DNA from: an uncultured Dialister sp.
Lineage (GTDB): Bacteria; Bacillota; Negativicutes; Veillonellales; Dialisteraceae
DNA: 21,107 bases
Assembly (NCBI GenBank): GCA_900545785.1
Contig: URAA01000009.1
Coordinates: 1 to 21,107, forward strand
Direction of reading: 5' to 3'
Below, in pieces: positions 1-7,921 of this stretch (position 1 is its first letter; the number at the start of each line of letters is the position of its first letter). The notes beneath the pieces are model-generated. The model was given only the letters and a program-made list of their open reading frames with translations. It did no database searches and was not told the DNA's origin. The position numbers and the translations under genes are program-made.

Positions 1-98
1 ACTATCTCTTGATGCAGGCAATGGGCCCGAACGTAGCAGGCGTAATCGGAACTGCAGTAGCAGCAGGAACGATGCTTGCACAATTCGGAGGAGGCTAA
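1..98 (+). CDS. Sodium ion-translocating decarboxylase beta subunit, C-terminal end (partial)
   Basis: Only the last 31 complete codons are present, read from base 3 and ending in TAA at 96-98. The peptide contains AMGPNVAGVIG and AVAAG, the usual C-terminal end of the membrane beta subunit of biotin-dependent sodium-pump decarboxylases (oxaloacetate, methylmalonyl-CoA or glutaconyl-CoA type). In this family the beta subunit decarboxylates carboxybiotin and couples this to Na+ export across the inner membrane. The rest of the gene, and presumably the other subunits, lie upstream of the window, so the substrate cannot be told. A strong terminator follows at once, so this is the last gene of its operon. 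It is a different and more canonical sequence than the complete paralogue at 6524-7675. Confidence 0.85.
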   Translation, partial: YLLMQAMGPNVAGVIGTAVAAGTMLAQFGGG

Positions 99-128
99 TA
101 GACAGCCTGTTCTTGAAACAAAATAAAG

Positions 129-155
129 ACGCTCCCTTAACGGGGGCGTTTTTTA
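129..155 (+). terminator. Rho-independent terminator after the decarboxylase operon
   Basis: An 8-bp stem (129-136 with 142-149, one G-U pair) with a 5-nt loop is followed by a run of T to 155. It lies 30 bases after the stop codon of the partial beta subunit gene. Confidence 0.9.
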
Positions 156-1038
156 TTGGAAAAATTTTGAAGAGGAATCGGGGAGAAAATGCTGAGACGT
201 ACCGCAAGAATTATTTAAAATTATCATTAATTTTTAAATGGAGACCTTGCAAATTATATGATGAAATAAATCGATAAAACGGGAAGTGCCGCGAAAGGAA
301 TATTGTAAGTAAAACCGATAGGTATGTATTATCAAAACGAAGACGGATATTTGGAATCTGTCGGAAAGAGAAAATGTAAAGATAAAAAATTAATTTCTGT
401 AAAGAAGATCAAAAGGATGATCGGTTCGCAGAAAATAATTAATTATGCTCTTTACAGCAGTAAAAATGATTCTGTAAACAGAAAAAGATAATATATAGAA
501 CAAGGCAGCCCATATGAAAAAACAGAAGTGTAAATTCAGAATAGGAGAAAACAAAATATACGAGAAAATGCCGACGTAACCGACAGAACAGATTGATTTC
601 TTGAAAGTGACGGCGGTATTTAATTCGGCTTATATCGAAATACTTCTATGCATAAAAATCATAAGGGCGTATAGAAAAGGCAAAATTACTCATAAAGGGA
701 TTGTAAAATTAGACACGCCGTGATATTATTTAGCGGTAATAAATCTATATCGATAATAATCTATAAATAATATGATTATGCAACTCCGACAAAATTATTT
801 TCTATAGCAAAAATATTTTCTTGTTGATAAAAAGAATGTAAAAAAACGATAAAAAGAAAAAAGAAAAAATGATTTTGTACTGAGTTATTAAACAGGCAAG
901 AAAGAAAAATAATGATTATCTTGCCTATATGATGAAAGATGCAGGGGTGATTAACAAGAAATCGCTAAAGTGTCACATTCGGAATTTTGGTTATTATTAA
1001 ATTTTTATTCGATCAATCCATGATCGGGGGGAGAAAAA
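156..1038. other. AT-rich stretch of about 880 bases with no convincing gene
   Basis: This stretch is far richer in A and T than the flanking genes. The best forward frames are a 55-codon ORF at 324-491 (starts MYYQNEDGYL, lysine-rich, no good ribosome binding site) and a frame from ATG 514 to the stop at 721-723 that is interrupted by one TAA at 577. Neither product resembles a family I know, and short frames of this size occur by chance. It may be decayed coding DNA or a long untranslated leader of the adhesin gene. No tRNA, insertion sequence end or clear terminator was seen. A good Shine-Dalgarno sequence (GGGGGGAG, about 1026-1033) appears only just before the adhesin start. Confidence 0.5.
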
Positions 1039-3429
1039 ATGAATCATATTTATAAAAATGTTTGGAGCAAAGTAAAAAATAATTATGTAGCAGTTTCTGA
1101 AATTGCAAAAGGTCACGGCAGAAACAGTTCGGAGAAAACAGTTAAAAATGCATTGGCAGCAGTGGTTGCCACAAGCTTGCTCTTTGGCGGCTATGCCGGT
1201 GTTTCCGCGGCGGATACAACGGCAGGAGCGGGTAATGGTGTTGCTATTGGTACGGGCAGTTCAGCACCAAATGCTGAAAATGTGGCTATCGGAAAAGGGG
1301 CAAGCATTAGTTATTCCAGTGGTAACAGTAATGCCACCGGAGACATAGTTATCGGCAACGGTGCTAAAACAAATAATTACATATCGCAGGGCGGTGGAAT
1401 CGCAATCGGTTCTAATTCTTTTGTAGAAAATATGTTGGGTGGGTTGGAACGTACTTTCGATTTTAATCAGGCAGGATATGATAAGTTTTTAGGAATGCCT
1501 TACGGAAATCCGAAGGATGTTACCAAAATGGTGACCGGTGTAGCTATCGGGCAAAACACCTATGCCCGCTCCGGCAGCGTGATGCTCGGAACTCATAATT
1601 ATAAGGGCGAACTGGGGGACGTGACTGTCGACAGTTCCAATACGAAAGCAAACAATATGTCTATTTTTTCCACCACCTTAGGTTCGAACAGCTATACCAA
1701 TGGTTTATTCTCCAGTGTTACCGGTGCTTATTCCATTGCTTCTTCAGATTATAACGGCGGTGCTAATACTGCAGCCAAAAACTTCGGTGCCAACATTTAC
1801 GGTTCTTTGAACAGTATCGAATCTGCTACGTCTTCGTCCAACTATTCCGGTATTGCCAGCAGTGTCATCGGTACGGCGAACAGAACGGCTAACTCCAACG
1901 GTGCTTTGATTCTCGGTGCCGGTAATGAAATAACAAATTCCATAACAACTATTTCTGCACCGACAAGCGGGGCTGATTCTGCTAAGGAACTGCAGACAAA
2001 ACTGATGAATGCAGTCAAGTCATCGGCAAGCGGCGGTGCAACCCTTGCTATCGGCGGCGGCAACAAGGCAGATTATACGCAGAAAACAGCTATTATCGGC
2101 GTCAACAATACCATTACCGGTACTGCAGATGCTGTCAGCACCTTCAATATGATCAACGGTTACAACAACAAAGCTTCCAATGTGAAATATGTAACTGTTA
2201 TCGGCTCTGACAATAACGTAGCAGATGTTGAGTCCAATGTTATTCTCGGTAATAAAAATACGGTGTCGACGAACAATACTTTTGTTCTCGGTCATAATGT
2301 GACTTCCACTGCGGAGAATTCGGTATTCCTCGGAAACAATTCCGCTTATGTGGCAAGCGGTAAGACATCCAAAGGTTTGGATAGCTACACAAGCGACACC
2401 GTAGCAGGAAAGACGGTTAATTTCGCCGGTGGAGATAATGTGGGAGGTGTCGTATCTGTCGGCTCTGCCACTGAAACACGGCGTATCCAGAATGTATCTG
2501 CAGGCCTTATCAGTGCCGATTCCACCGATGCAATCAACGGAAGCCAGCTCTATGCGGTAGCGGAAGCGTTAAAAGCTACGGCAGAAGGATCAAAAGGATC
2601 AACTTTGGTTGGTAGCGACAAAGCATTGTCCATTGATAAGGATAATAAAACACTGAATTTGAATCTGAAAGATACGGCAGGAAATGAAGTTACGGGAAGT
2701 GTAGATTTGACCGATTTGGCAAGTGCTGTTGATACGGATACCAAAACTACTATAGTGGCAGGGGATAATGTCACTGTAGAAAAGACAGACGACAGTACTG
2801 AATCAAACATAAACTATAAGGTCAGTGTAAAGGCAGACGGCAAGGTAGAATCGGGAAATACGGGACTTGTCAGCGGCGGCACCGTATATAATGAAACCCG
2901 TGTAACAAGCGACGGAAACTATATCAAGAGTGCAAACAGCGCAGCAGAAAATCTCACCGTTTTAGATACACAGGTGGGAACGAACACTCAGAGCATCAGC
3001 AATCTGAATGTAAGAATGAATGATCTCGGAAACCGTGTGGACAGAGTGGGCGCAGGTGCGGCAGCTTTGGCAGCGCTCCATCCCATTGATTTCGATCCGG
3101 AAGACAAGTGGAATTTTGCAGCGGGCTACGGCAACTATAAGGGTGCCAATGCAGCAGCTGTAGGCGCATTCTATCGTCCGAATGAAGATACCATGTTCAG
3201 CATCGGCGGATCTTTCGGCGGCGGAGAAAATATGATCAATGCCGGCGTATCCATCAAATTGGGCAAAGGAAACGAATACATGAAGCTTTCCCGTGCTGAA
3301 ATGGCACAGAAACTGGATCAGCAGAACAGAGAAATCCAGGAAATGAAAGCTAAAGATGCTGCAAGAGATGCACAGATGCAGGAAGTTTTGAGACAGCTTG
3401 AAATTCTTCAGAATCAGGCGGCAAAATAA
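1039..3429 (+). CDS. Trimeric autotransporter adhesin (type Vc secretion, YadA-like)
   Basis: The 796-residue protein is expected to trimerise, insert its C-terminal barrel into the outer membrane and display an adhesive fibre. Residues 1-27 (MNHIYKNVWSKV, then VAVSEIAKGHG) match the extended signal peptide region of large autotransporters. A hydrophobic segment follows to a likely cleavage after VSA near residue 57. Residues 60-478 form a head with many degenerate YadA-type repeats (VAIG, VIGNG, AIGS, VILGN, VFLGN). Residues 481-506 are a neck motif (RIQNVSAGL, DAINGSQLYA), followed by a short stalk. Residues about 660-743 are the YadA membrane anchor (VDRVGAGAAALAALHP onward, four strands). 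Unusually, about 53 residues follow the anchor and are predicted coiled coil. The gene is a single unit between an AT-rich region and a terminator. Ligand unknown. Confidence 0.93.
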   Translation: MNHIYKNVWSKVKNNYVAVSEIAKGHGRNSSEKTVKNALAAVVATSLLFGGYAGVSAADTTAGAGNGVAIGTGSSAPNAENVAIGKGASISYSSGNSNATGDIVIGNGAKTNNYISQGGGIAIGSNSFVENMLGGLERTFDFNQAGYDKFLGMPYGNPKDVTKMVTGVAIGQNTYARSGSVMLGTHNYKGELGDVTVDSSNTKANNMSIFSTTLGSNSYTNGLFSSVTGAYSIASSDYNGGANTAAKNFGANIYGSLNSIESATSSSNYSGIASSVIGTANRTANSNGALILGAGNEITNSITTISAPTSGADSAKELQTKLMNAVKSSASGGATLAIGGGNKADYTQKTAIIGVNNTITGTADAVSTFNMINGYNNKASNVKYVTVIGSDNNVADVESNVILGNKNTVSTNNTFVLGHNVTSTAENSVFLGNNSAYVASGKTSKGLDSYTSDTVAGKTVNFAGGDNVGGVVSVGSATETRRIQNVSAGLISADSTDAINGSQLYAVAEALKATAEGSKGSTLVGSDKALSIDKDNKTLNLNLKDTAGNEVTGSVDLTDLASAVDTDTKTTIVAGDNVTVEKTDDSTESNINYKVSVKADGKVESGNTGLVSGGTVYNETRVTSDGNYIKSANSAAENLTVLDTQVGTNTQSISNLNVRMNDLGNRVDRVGAGAAALAALHPIDFDPEDKWNFAAGYGNYKGANAAAVGAFYRPNEDTMFSIGGSFGGGENMINAGVSIKLGKGNEYMKLSRAEMAQKLDQQNREIQEMKAKDAARDAQMQEVLRQLEILQNQAAK

Positions 3430-3446
3430 TTTTTAAAAGATAAGGA

Positions 3447-3477
3447 AAGGGCTCCGTAACGGCGGAGCTCTTTTTTT
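3447..3477 (+). terminator. Rho-independent terminator after the adhesin gene
   Basis: The GC-rich core GCTCCG (3451-3456) pairs with CGGAGC (3463-3468). The stem extends outward by four further pairs, and a run of seven T follows at 3471-3477. It starts 18 bases after the adhesin stop codon. Confidence 0.9.
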
Positions 3478-3579
3478 ATAAAATCAGAAATTTCCGTCTT
3501 GCAGGAGAAGAACGGGAAGTCCCGAAGTTCACGCAGTTTCGGTAATTGTTTCAATGAAAAAATATTTAAAAATAACCAC

Positions 3580-3608
3580 TTGTAATTTTTTGATTTATGA
3601 AATAATAT
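3580..3608 (+). promoter_or_regulatory. Candidate sigma-70 promoter for the ccdA-tlpA-msrAB group
   Basis: TTGTAA (3580-3585) and TAATAT (3603-3608) are separated by exactly 17 bases, in an AT-rich gap after the adhesin terminator. The ccdA start lies 56 bases downstream of the -10 element. Confidence 0.6.
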
Positions 3609-3663
3609 TTATATAGAAAATATTCAATTTGATAATACTTCGCAATATAGAAAGGAGGAAGAA

Positions 3664-4377
3664 ATGGAGCCGGACATATCCTTTTTCTTTATAGGAACCG
3701 TTTTTGCCGCAGGCATCCTGTCTTTTCTTTCCCCCTGTGTACTTCCGGTGCTTCCTGTTTATATGGGAAAATTAATGGATCGTAGGGAAGGATCTTCTTT
3801 TGAGTTTCTGGGGAGACAAATATATATCCTGCCGCTTTTGAAAACATTGGCATTTATTGCTGGTTTGTCCATGGTGTTTTTTACCCTCGGATTCGGCGCA
3901 GGCTTTCTGGGACGATTTTTGTACCATCCTTATATGCCCTATGTGCTGGGAACGATCGTGATTATCCTCGGGCTCCATCAGATGGAAATCATTAACCTTT
4001 CTTTCTTGCAGAGAGAGAAGAAGCTTGATGTACAAAAGAAGGAAAGAGGCGGAATGATAGAAGCTTTTATTTTGGGGCTGACTTTCAGTTTTGCTTGGAC
4101 ACCCTGTGTGGGGCCTGTTCTCGGCTCCGTCCTTGCCATAGCTGTTTCCGAAGGGAGTTCCCCGTGGTACGGCGGATTTCTGATGATCGTCTATACCGCA
4201 GGCATGGCGATTCCTTTTCTTTTACTCGCCGCCGCATCTTCTTATTTCATGAAATATCTTCAACCTTTGAAAAAACATTCCCTTGCTTTAAAAAGGGCGG
4301 GAGGAATTTTGATTGTACTTATGGGCATTGTTCTTATGTCGGGCCAGCTGAACAGGCTGACCGCAATTTTGACTTGA
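3664..4377 (+). CDS. ccdA: CcdA/DsbD-type transmembrane thiol-disulfide electron carrier
   Basis: The 237-residue, strongly hydrophobic protein has about six membrane helices arranged as two related halves. Each half carries a conserved Pro-Cys element: FLSPCVLPVLP with Cys25, and AWTPCVGPVLGS with Cys148. In CcdA/DsbD proteins this cysteine pair passes electrons from cytoplasmic thioredoxin to thioredoxin-like proteins on the outer face of the membrane. The length fits CcdA, which lacks the extra domains of full DsbD. The start has a strong Shine-Dalgarno (AAAGGAGG) just upstream. The next gene, 16 bases on, encodes a thioredoxin-like lipoprotein, its probable partner. No cytochrome c maturation gene is nearby, so repair or protection of surface proteins is more likely than cytochrome assembly; this is inference. 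Confidence 0.9.
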   Translation: MEPDISFFFIGTVFAAGILSFLSPCVLPVLPVYMGKLMDRREGSSFEFLGRQIYILPLLKTLAFIAGLSMVFFTLGFGAGFLGRFLYHPYMPYVLGTIVIILGLHQMEIINLSFLQREKKLDVQKKERGGMIEAFILGLTFSFAWTPCVGPVLGSVLAIAVSEGSSPWYGGFLMIVYTAGMAIPFLLLAAASSYFMKYLQPLKKHSLALKRAGGILIVLMGIVLMSGQLNRLTAILT

Positions 4378-4393
4378 CAGTGGGGAGAATATA

Positions 4394-4966
4394 ATGGAAA
4401 TGATAAAAAAAATAACCGGCGCCGTTTTGATCGGCGCATTGGCAGCGTCTTTGACCGCTTGCTCGCCGTCGGCAAATTCCTCTGATAAAGGCGGCGCAAA
4501 AGGGTTGATATCTTCTGCGGATGCAGCTTCCGTAAGTGAAGGGAAAAGAGGAGAAGAGGGAGATTTTATGCTGAAGGATATTCATGGAAAAGAATACAGA
4601 TTGTCCGATTTCAAAGGAAAGAAAGTATTTATTAAGTTTTGGGCATCTTGGTGTTCCGTCTGCATGGCAACCATCGGAGAAACGAACCGTCTTGCAGGAG
4701 AAAATAATGATTTTGTCGTTCTTTCCATCGTGGCTCCCGGATTCGGGGGAGAAATGAAAAAAGATGATTTTATCAAATGGTATAACGGCTTGGAATATAA
4801 AAATATCCCCGTGCTCTTAGATGAGGGCGGCGAGGTGACAAAAGCATACGGTGTCCGTTTTTATCCGACCGGTGCATTGATCGATTCGGAGGGCAAAGTA
4901 CGGGCAGTCGTTCCCGGCCATATTCCGTCGGATACATTGAAGGAAAAAATGGCGACTCTTCCCTGA
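4394..4966 (+). CDS. TlpA/ResA-like thioredoxin-fold lipoprotein
   Basis: The 190-residue protein starts with a lipoprotein signal peptide ending in the lipobox SLTAC, so Cys23 should be lipidated and the protein anchored on the outer face of the inner membrane. After a low-complexity linker (residues 24-55) comes a thioredoxin-like domain of the AhpC-TSA/TlpA type. It has the redox motif FWASWCSVC (Cys87 and Cys90) and the cis-proline segment FYPTG (Pro158). Such proteins reduce extracytoplasmic disulfides with electrons supplied by CcdA, encoded just upstream. The gene sits between ccdA and msrAB, so reduction of an oxidised-methionine repair enzyme is a natural guess, subject to the compartment problem noted under msrAB. 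An alternative ATG lies two codons in. Confidence 0.88.
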   Translation: MEMIKKITGAVLIGALAASLTACSPSANSSDKGGAKGLISSADAASVSEGKRGEEGDFMLKDIHGKEYRLSDFKGKKVFIKFWASWCSVCMATIGETNRLAGENNDFVVLSIVAPGFGGEMKKDDFIKWYNGLEYKNIPVLLDEGGEVTKAYGVRFYPTGALIDSEGKVRAVVPGHIPSDTLKEKMATLP

Positions 4967-5033
4967 TGAGCGGGAAATGATCATCTGATTCATGACAAGC
5001 CGTTTCTTCAGTGTAACGAAAAAGGGGAAAGTC

Positions 5034-5987
5034 ATGAAAGAAATGAGGGATACAGTGAAAGATATATATTTGGCAGGCGGCTGTTTTTGGGGATTGGAAG
5101 AATATTTTTCCCGCATCGGCGGCGTGATTGATGTAAAGTCCGGCTATGCCAACGGAAAGACGGAAGAGACGGATTATCAGAGGATAGGAATGACCGATCA
5201 TGCGGAAACGGTCCATGTGATCTATGACGAGTCAAGGCTGACATTGAAAGAAATTCTTCTTTACTACCTTCGCGTGATCGATCCCACCTCGGTCGACCGC
5301 CAAGGAAATGACAGAGGCCGCCAGTACAGGACGGGTATTTATTATACCGATGAAGAGGACGGCGAAATAGCAAGGGCTGTTCTCAAAGAAAAAGAAAAAG
5401 AGATTCATCAACCGGTTGTCGTGGAAGTAGAACCGCTCCGCCATTTCATTTTGGCAGAAGAGTATCATCAGAAATATTTGAAGAAAAATCCCGGCGGTTA
5501 TTGCCATATCGATGTGACACTTTCCGAAGATCCGGTGATCGATTCCGCCCTTTATCCGAAGCCTTCGGAAGAGGTGCTGCGGCAGATTTTGACGGCGGAT
5601 CAATATGCGGTGACACAGGAAAATGCAACGGAAACGGCTTTTTCCAATGAATATTGGGACAGCTTTGAAAGAGGCATCTATGTGGATGCGGCGACAGGAG
5701 AACCTTTATTTTCTTCAAAGGATAAATTTCATTCTTCCTGCGGCTGGCCGAGCTTTACAAAACCCATATCCGCCGATGTCGTGGCCTATCGGGAAGACAG
5801 AAGTTATAACATGGTACGCATCGAAGTGAGAAGCAGGAGCGGAGACTCTCATCTGGGCCATGTTTTCGGCGACGGACCGAAAGATCGGGGAGGAAGAAGA
5901 TACTGCATCAACAGCCTTTCTCTTCGGTTCATACCGGAAGCGGAGATGGAAGAAAAGGGATACGGATTCCTTTTAAAGTTCTTATAA
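5034..5987 (+). CDS. msrAB: Bifunctional peptide-methionine sulfoxide reductase MsrA/MsrB
   Basis: The fused enzyme reduces both the S and R forms of methionine sulfoxide. I chose ATG 5034 (317 residues) because AGGGGAAA lies at a proper distance before it; an upstream in-frame ATG at 4992 would add 14 residues and lacks such a site. The MsrA domain has the catalytic motif GGCFWG (Cys17) and a C-terminal GGYCHIDV (Cys157). The MsrB domain contains SSCGWPSF (Cys236), [10 protein letters not shown] and [12 protein letters not shown] (catalytic Cys291). The two CxxC zinc sites of E. coli-type MsrB are replaced by other residues, so this MsrB should be zinc-free, like the Neisseria PilB domain. 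Neither start gives a signal peptide, and a TGA at 4986-4988 blocks further extension, so the enzyme appears cytoplasmic although its neighbours act outside. Confidence 0.95.
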   Translation: MKEMRDTVKDIYLAGGCFWGLEEYFSRIGGVIDVKSGYANGKTEETDYQRIGMTDHAETVHVIYDESRLTLKEILLYYLRVIDPTSVDRQGNDRGRQYRTGIYYTDEEDGEIARAVLKEKEKEIHQPVVVEVEPLRHFILAEEYHQKYLKKNPGGYCHIDVTLSEDPVIDSALYPKPSEEVLRQILTADQYAVTQENATETAFSNEYWDSFERGIYVDAATGEPLFSSKDKFHSSCGWPSFTKPISADVVAYREDRSYNMVRIEVRSRSGDSHLGHVFGDGPKDRGGRRYCINSLSLRFIPEAEMEEKGYGFLLKFL

Positions 5988-6013
5988 AATAATTTTTTTA
6001 CTTTTAAAAAGTT

Positions 6014-6042
6014 TTGACGGAAAAATCCTTGCATTGTAATAT
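6014..6042 (+). promoter_or_regulatory. Strong sigma-70 promoter candidate
   Basis: TTGACG (6014-6019) and TAATAT (6037-6042) are separated by 17 bases. The 103-codon membrane protein gene starts 43 bases after the -10 element. Confidence 0.75.
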
Positions 6043-6085
6043 ATAAGTTGGTAAGATAAATACGCTTTGTAAGGATGGTGGATTT

Positions 6086-6397
6086 ATGCAATTAATTGAT
6101 TTATCGGATGTCAAGGATTTTAATGCCGCCCGTTTCTTGTTATACTGGTTTGTGGCAACGGTGGTTGCCATTATTGTGGCTTATACGATAGACCCGAAGA
6201 AGAAACTCGTCTGGTTCCGTCAGAGAAGTGATAACGGATTCATGGTCCGCCGCGGGTTTTTCGGAAATTTCAGTCTTCTCGGTGTGCCGAGGACGAAAGA
6301 AGGGTTTGCCATTACGGCAGGGATTTTCATTGTTGCCGGCCTCATCTGGGCGCTTATCGTATTTGTGCTTGCCCCGCTTGGCGGGTATAATTTATAA
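6086..6397 (+). CDS. Small two-helix membrane protein of unknown function
   Basis: I do not recognise the family. The 103-residue product has two likely membrane helices: residues about 16-36 (FLLYWFVATVVAIIVAY) and about 76-98 (ITAGIFIVAGLIWALIVFVL). They are joined by a basic loop rich in Lys and Arg (DPKKKLVWFRQRS, then MVRRGFFGNF), which by the positive-inside rule should be cytoplasmic. The gene has its own strong promoter and a purine-rich site (AAGGATGGTGG) before the start. A terminator-like hairpin separates it from the decarboxylase beta gene that follows. Because that gene and a 44-codon membrane protein lie next in the same direction, a role as an accessory membrane subunit is possible but unproven. 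Confidence 0.8.
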   Translation: MQLIDLSDVKDFNAARFLLYWFVATVVAIIVAYTIDPKKKLVWFRQRSDNGFMVRRGFFGNFSLLGVPRTKEGFAITAGIFIVAGLIWALIVFVLAPLGGYNL

Positions 6398-6442
6398 AAA
6401 GTGCATATGTTTTCTGCGGATGGCACAGGGGCAGAAAATAGT

Positions 6443-6472
6443 AACGGACCTGGTATGACGGGTCCGTTTTTT
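6443..6472 (+). terminator. Rho-independent terminator before the decarboxylase beta gene
   Basis: AACGGACC (6443-6450) pairs perfectly with GGTCCGTT (6461-6468) around a 10-base loop, and T continues to 6472. It separates the 103-codon gene from the next one, which may be reached by read-through; no good promoter was found between 6472 and 6524. Confidence 0.85.
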
Positions 6473-6523
6473 ATAAAGAGTTTTCAGTCTGTAAGAAATC
6501 AGAAATGAATGAAGGAGGAAGTC

Positions 6524-7675
6524 ATGTCAAACGGTGAAGCGATTTTGAAAGAGCTTTTTGCCGGCGTGGCCGCCATGTCCGATCCGACGGTATGGATCAT
6601 GTTTGCCATAGGCGGTCTTTTGATCTGGCTCGGCGTCAAAAAAGACTATGAGCCGATGCTTTTATTTCCCATGGGGGTGGGCTGTATTTTGGCAAATATG
6701 CCCGGCCATTTTGTGACACTTCCCGACGGGGGCGGAGAACCGGGATTTTTGCAGGTACTCTACGAAGCGGGAATTGCAAACGAATTGTTTCCCGTCCTGA
6801 TTTTCGTTGCCGTCGGCGCCATGTGTGATTTTACACCGCTCATCGGCCGCCCTCAGGTCATGCTTTTTGCTGCTGCAGCTCATTTCGGTATTTTTGCAAC
6901 CGCCCTTCTTGCTTCGGCGGCGGGATTTCCTTTCAATCAGGCGGCGGCTATCGGAATCATCGGTGCCGCTGACGGTCCGACCACTATTTTTGTGGCACAG
7001 AAATTTGCGACAGAGCTTCTGGCGCCCCTGACGGTGACGGCGTTTTGCTATATGTCCCTCGTGCCGATCATTCAGCCGCCGATCATTAAATTACTGACCA
7101 CGGAGAAAGAAAGAAAGATCCGCATGGAATTTCGGGAAGAAAAACCCGTATCATGGACGGTGAAATTTTTATTTCCTTTCATGATAGTTATTTTTGCAGG
7201 GATTTTGGCACCGATTTCCGTTCCCCTCATCGGAGCGCTCATGTTCGGCAATATGCTCAAAGTGTCCGGCGTGGTCGATTCTTTATCCGATACGGCGCAA
7301 AATGAACTGGCTAACTTAGTCACCCTCTTTTTGGGGATCACCGTAGGAGCTACGATGACGGCGGAAAATATTCTCACCGCCGATGTTTTGAAAATTCTCG
7401 TCCTCGGAGCGGCGGCTTTCGTCTTCGACACCGCAGGCGGCGTGCTTTTTGCCAAGTTTGCCAATTTATTTTTAAAGAAAAAACTGAATCCCATGATCGG
7501 AGCCTGCGGTATTTCCGCATTCCCCATGTCGGGAAGAGTCATTGCCAAAATGGCATTGAAAGAAGATCCGACCAATTTCATCATTCAGCATGCCATGGGT
7601 GTCAATGTGGCAGGACAGGTGGCGTCGGTCGTTGCCGGCGGTCTTGTTCTTGCTTTGATTCCCGTATTGAGTTGA
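6524..7675 (+). CDS. Sodium ion-translocating decarboxylase beta subunit, second copy
   Basis: The 383-residue polytopic protein belongs to the OadB/MmdB/GcdB family, which decarboxylates carboxybiotin and pumps Na+. ATG 6524 was preferred to 6509 because AAGGAGG ends just before it and would lie inside the longer form. The motif GIIGAADGPT gives Asp150. Counting from it, Tyr176, Asn322, Gly326, Ser331 and Arg338 fall at the same mutual spacings as the ion-path residues I recall for Klebsiella OadB (Asp203, Tyr229, Asn373, Gly377, Ser382, Arg389), so the Na+ path looks intact. The C-terminal end differs from the usual form: MGVNVAGQVAS in place of MGPNVAGVIG. No carboxyltransferase or biotin-carrier gene is in the window, so its partner subunits are unknown. 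A 44-codon gene follows after 10 bases. Confidence 0.92.
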   Translation: MSNGEAILKELFAGVAAMSDPTVWIMFAIGGLLIWLGVKKDYEPMLLFPMGVGCILANMPGHFVTLPDGGGEPGFLQVLYEAGIANELFPVLIFVAVGAMCDFTPLIGRPQVMLFAAAAHFGIFATALLASAAGFPFNQAAAIGIIGAADGPTTIFVAQKFATELLAPLTVTAFCYMSLVPIIQPPIIKLLTTEKERKIRMEFREEKPVSWTVKFLFPFMIVIFAGILAPISVPLIGALMFGNMLKVSGVVDSLSDTAQNELANLVTLFLGITVGATMTAENILTADVLKILVLGAAAFVFDTAGGVLFAKFANLFLKKKLNPMIGACGISAFPMSGRVIAKMALKEDPTNFIIQHAMGVNVAGQVASVVAGGLVLALIPVLS

Positions 7676-7685
7676 GGAGGCCGTC

Positions 7686-7820
7686 ATGTCAAGTTTGGAA
7701 TCGTCCCTGTACTTACTGATCATCGCTTATCCCATGCTTTTTATCGTGATGGCTGTTTTTGCAGGACTTACCCATATGCTTACTAAGTTATTCCCCGGTA
7801 AAGAAGAAGTCGGAAAATAG
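7686..7820 (+). CDS. 44-residue single-helix membrane protein, possible mini subunit of the decarboxylase
   Basis: ATG 7686 lies 10 bases after the beta subunit stop, and the site GAGGAGG overlaps the end of that gene, so the two should be cotranslated. The product has one hydrophobic helix, residues about 8-32 (LYLLIIAYPMLFIVMAVFAG), then a short charged tail (KLFPGKEEVGK). In size and layout it recalls the N-terminal membrane helix of OadG/MmdD gamma or delta subunits, which hold the pump complex together, but it lacks their Pro/Ala-rich linker and C-terminal domain. I cannot assign it by sequence; the call rests on position, ribosome binding site and hydrophobicity. Confidence 0.7.
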   Translation: MSSLESSLYLLIIAYPMLFIVMAVFAGLTHMLTKLFPGKEEVGK

Positions 7821-7846
7821 GAAAAGCAGGGTAAAATTAAGTAAAA

Positions 7847-7864
7847 TTCCCGTATTTGCGGGAA
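7847..7864. terminator. Short hairpin after the 44-codon gene, possible weak terminator
   Basis: TTCCCG (7847-7852) pairs with CGGGAA (7859-7864) around a 6-base loop. There is no T run on the plus strand, so any termination on that strand would be weak. The complementary strand has only short T runs beside the stem. Confidence 0.35.
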
Positions 7865-7883
7865 AATTATAAAAGCTATATAC
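7856..7883 (+). promoter_or_regulatory. Possible promoter for the M18 aminopeptidase gene
   Basis: TATACT (7878-7883) is a good -10 element. A weak -35 (TTGCGG, 7856-7861) lies 16 bases before it and overlaps the hairpin. The gene starts 39 bases after the -10 element. Confidence 0.4.
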
Positions 7884-7921
7884 TGTAATTGTGAAAATAA
7901 TTCTCTTTTAGGAGGCAGGAT

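Noticed and set aside
3511..3531. Inverted repeat GAACGGG...CCCG...GTTC in the gap before ccdA
   Set aside because: The hairpin is short and has no T run, and it does not match a known operator. The proper terminator lies earlier at 3447-3477.
6409..6507. Short plus-strand ORF starting MFSADGTG between the 103-codon gene and the decarboxylase beta gene
   Set aside because: It spans the terminator hairpin at 6443-6472 and has no ribosome binding site, so it is most likely chance.
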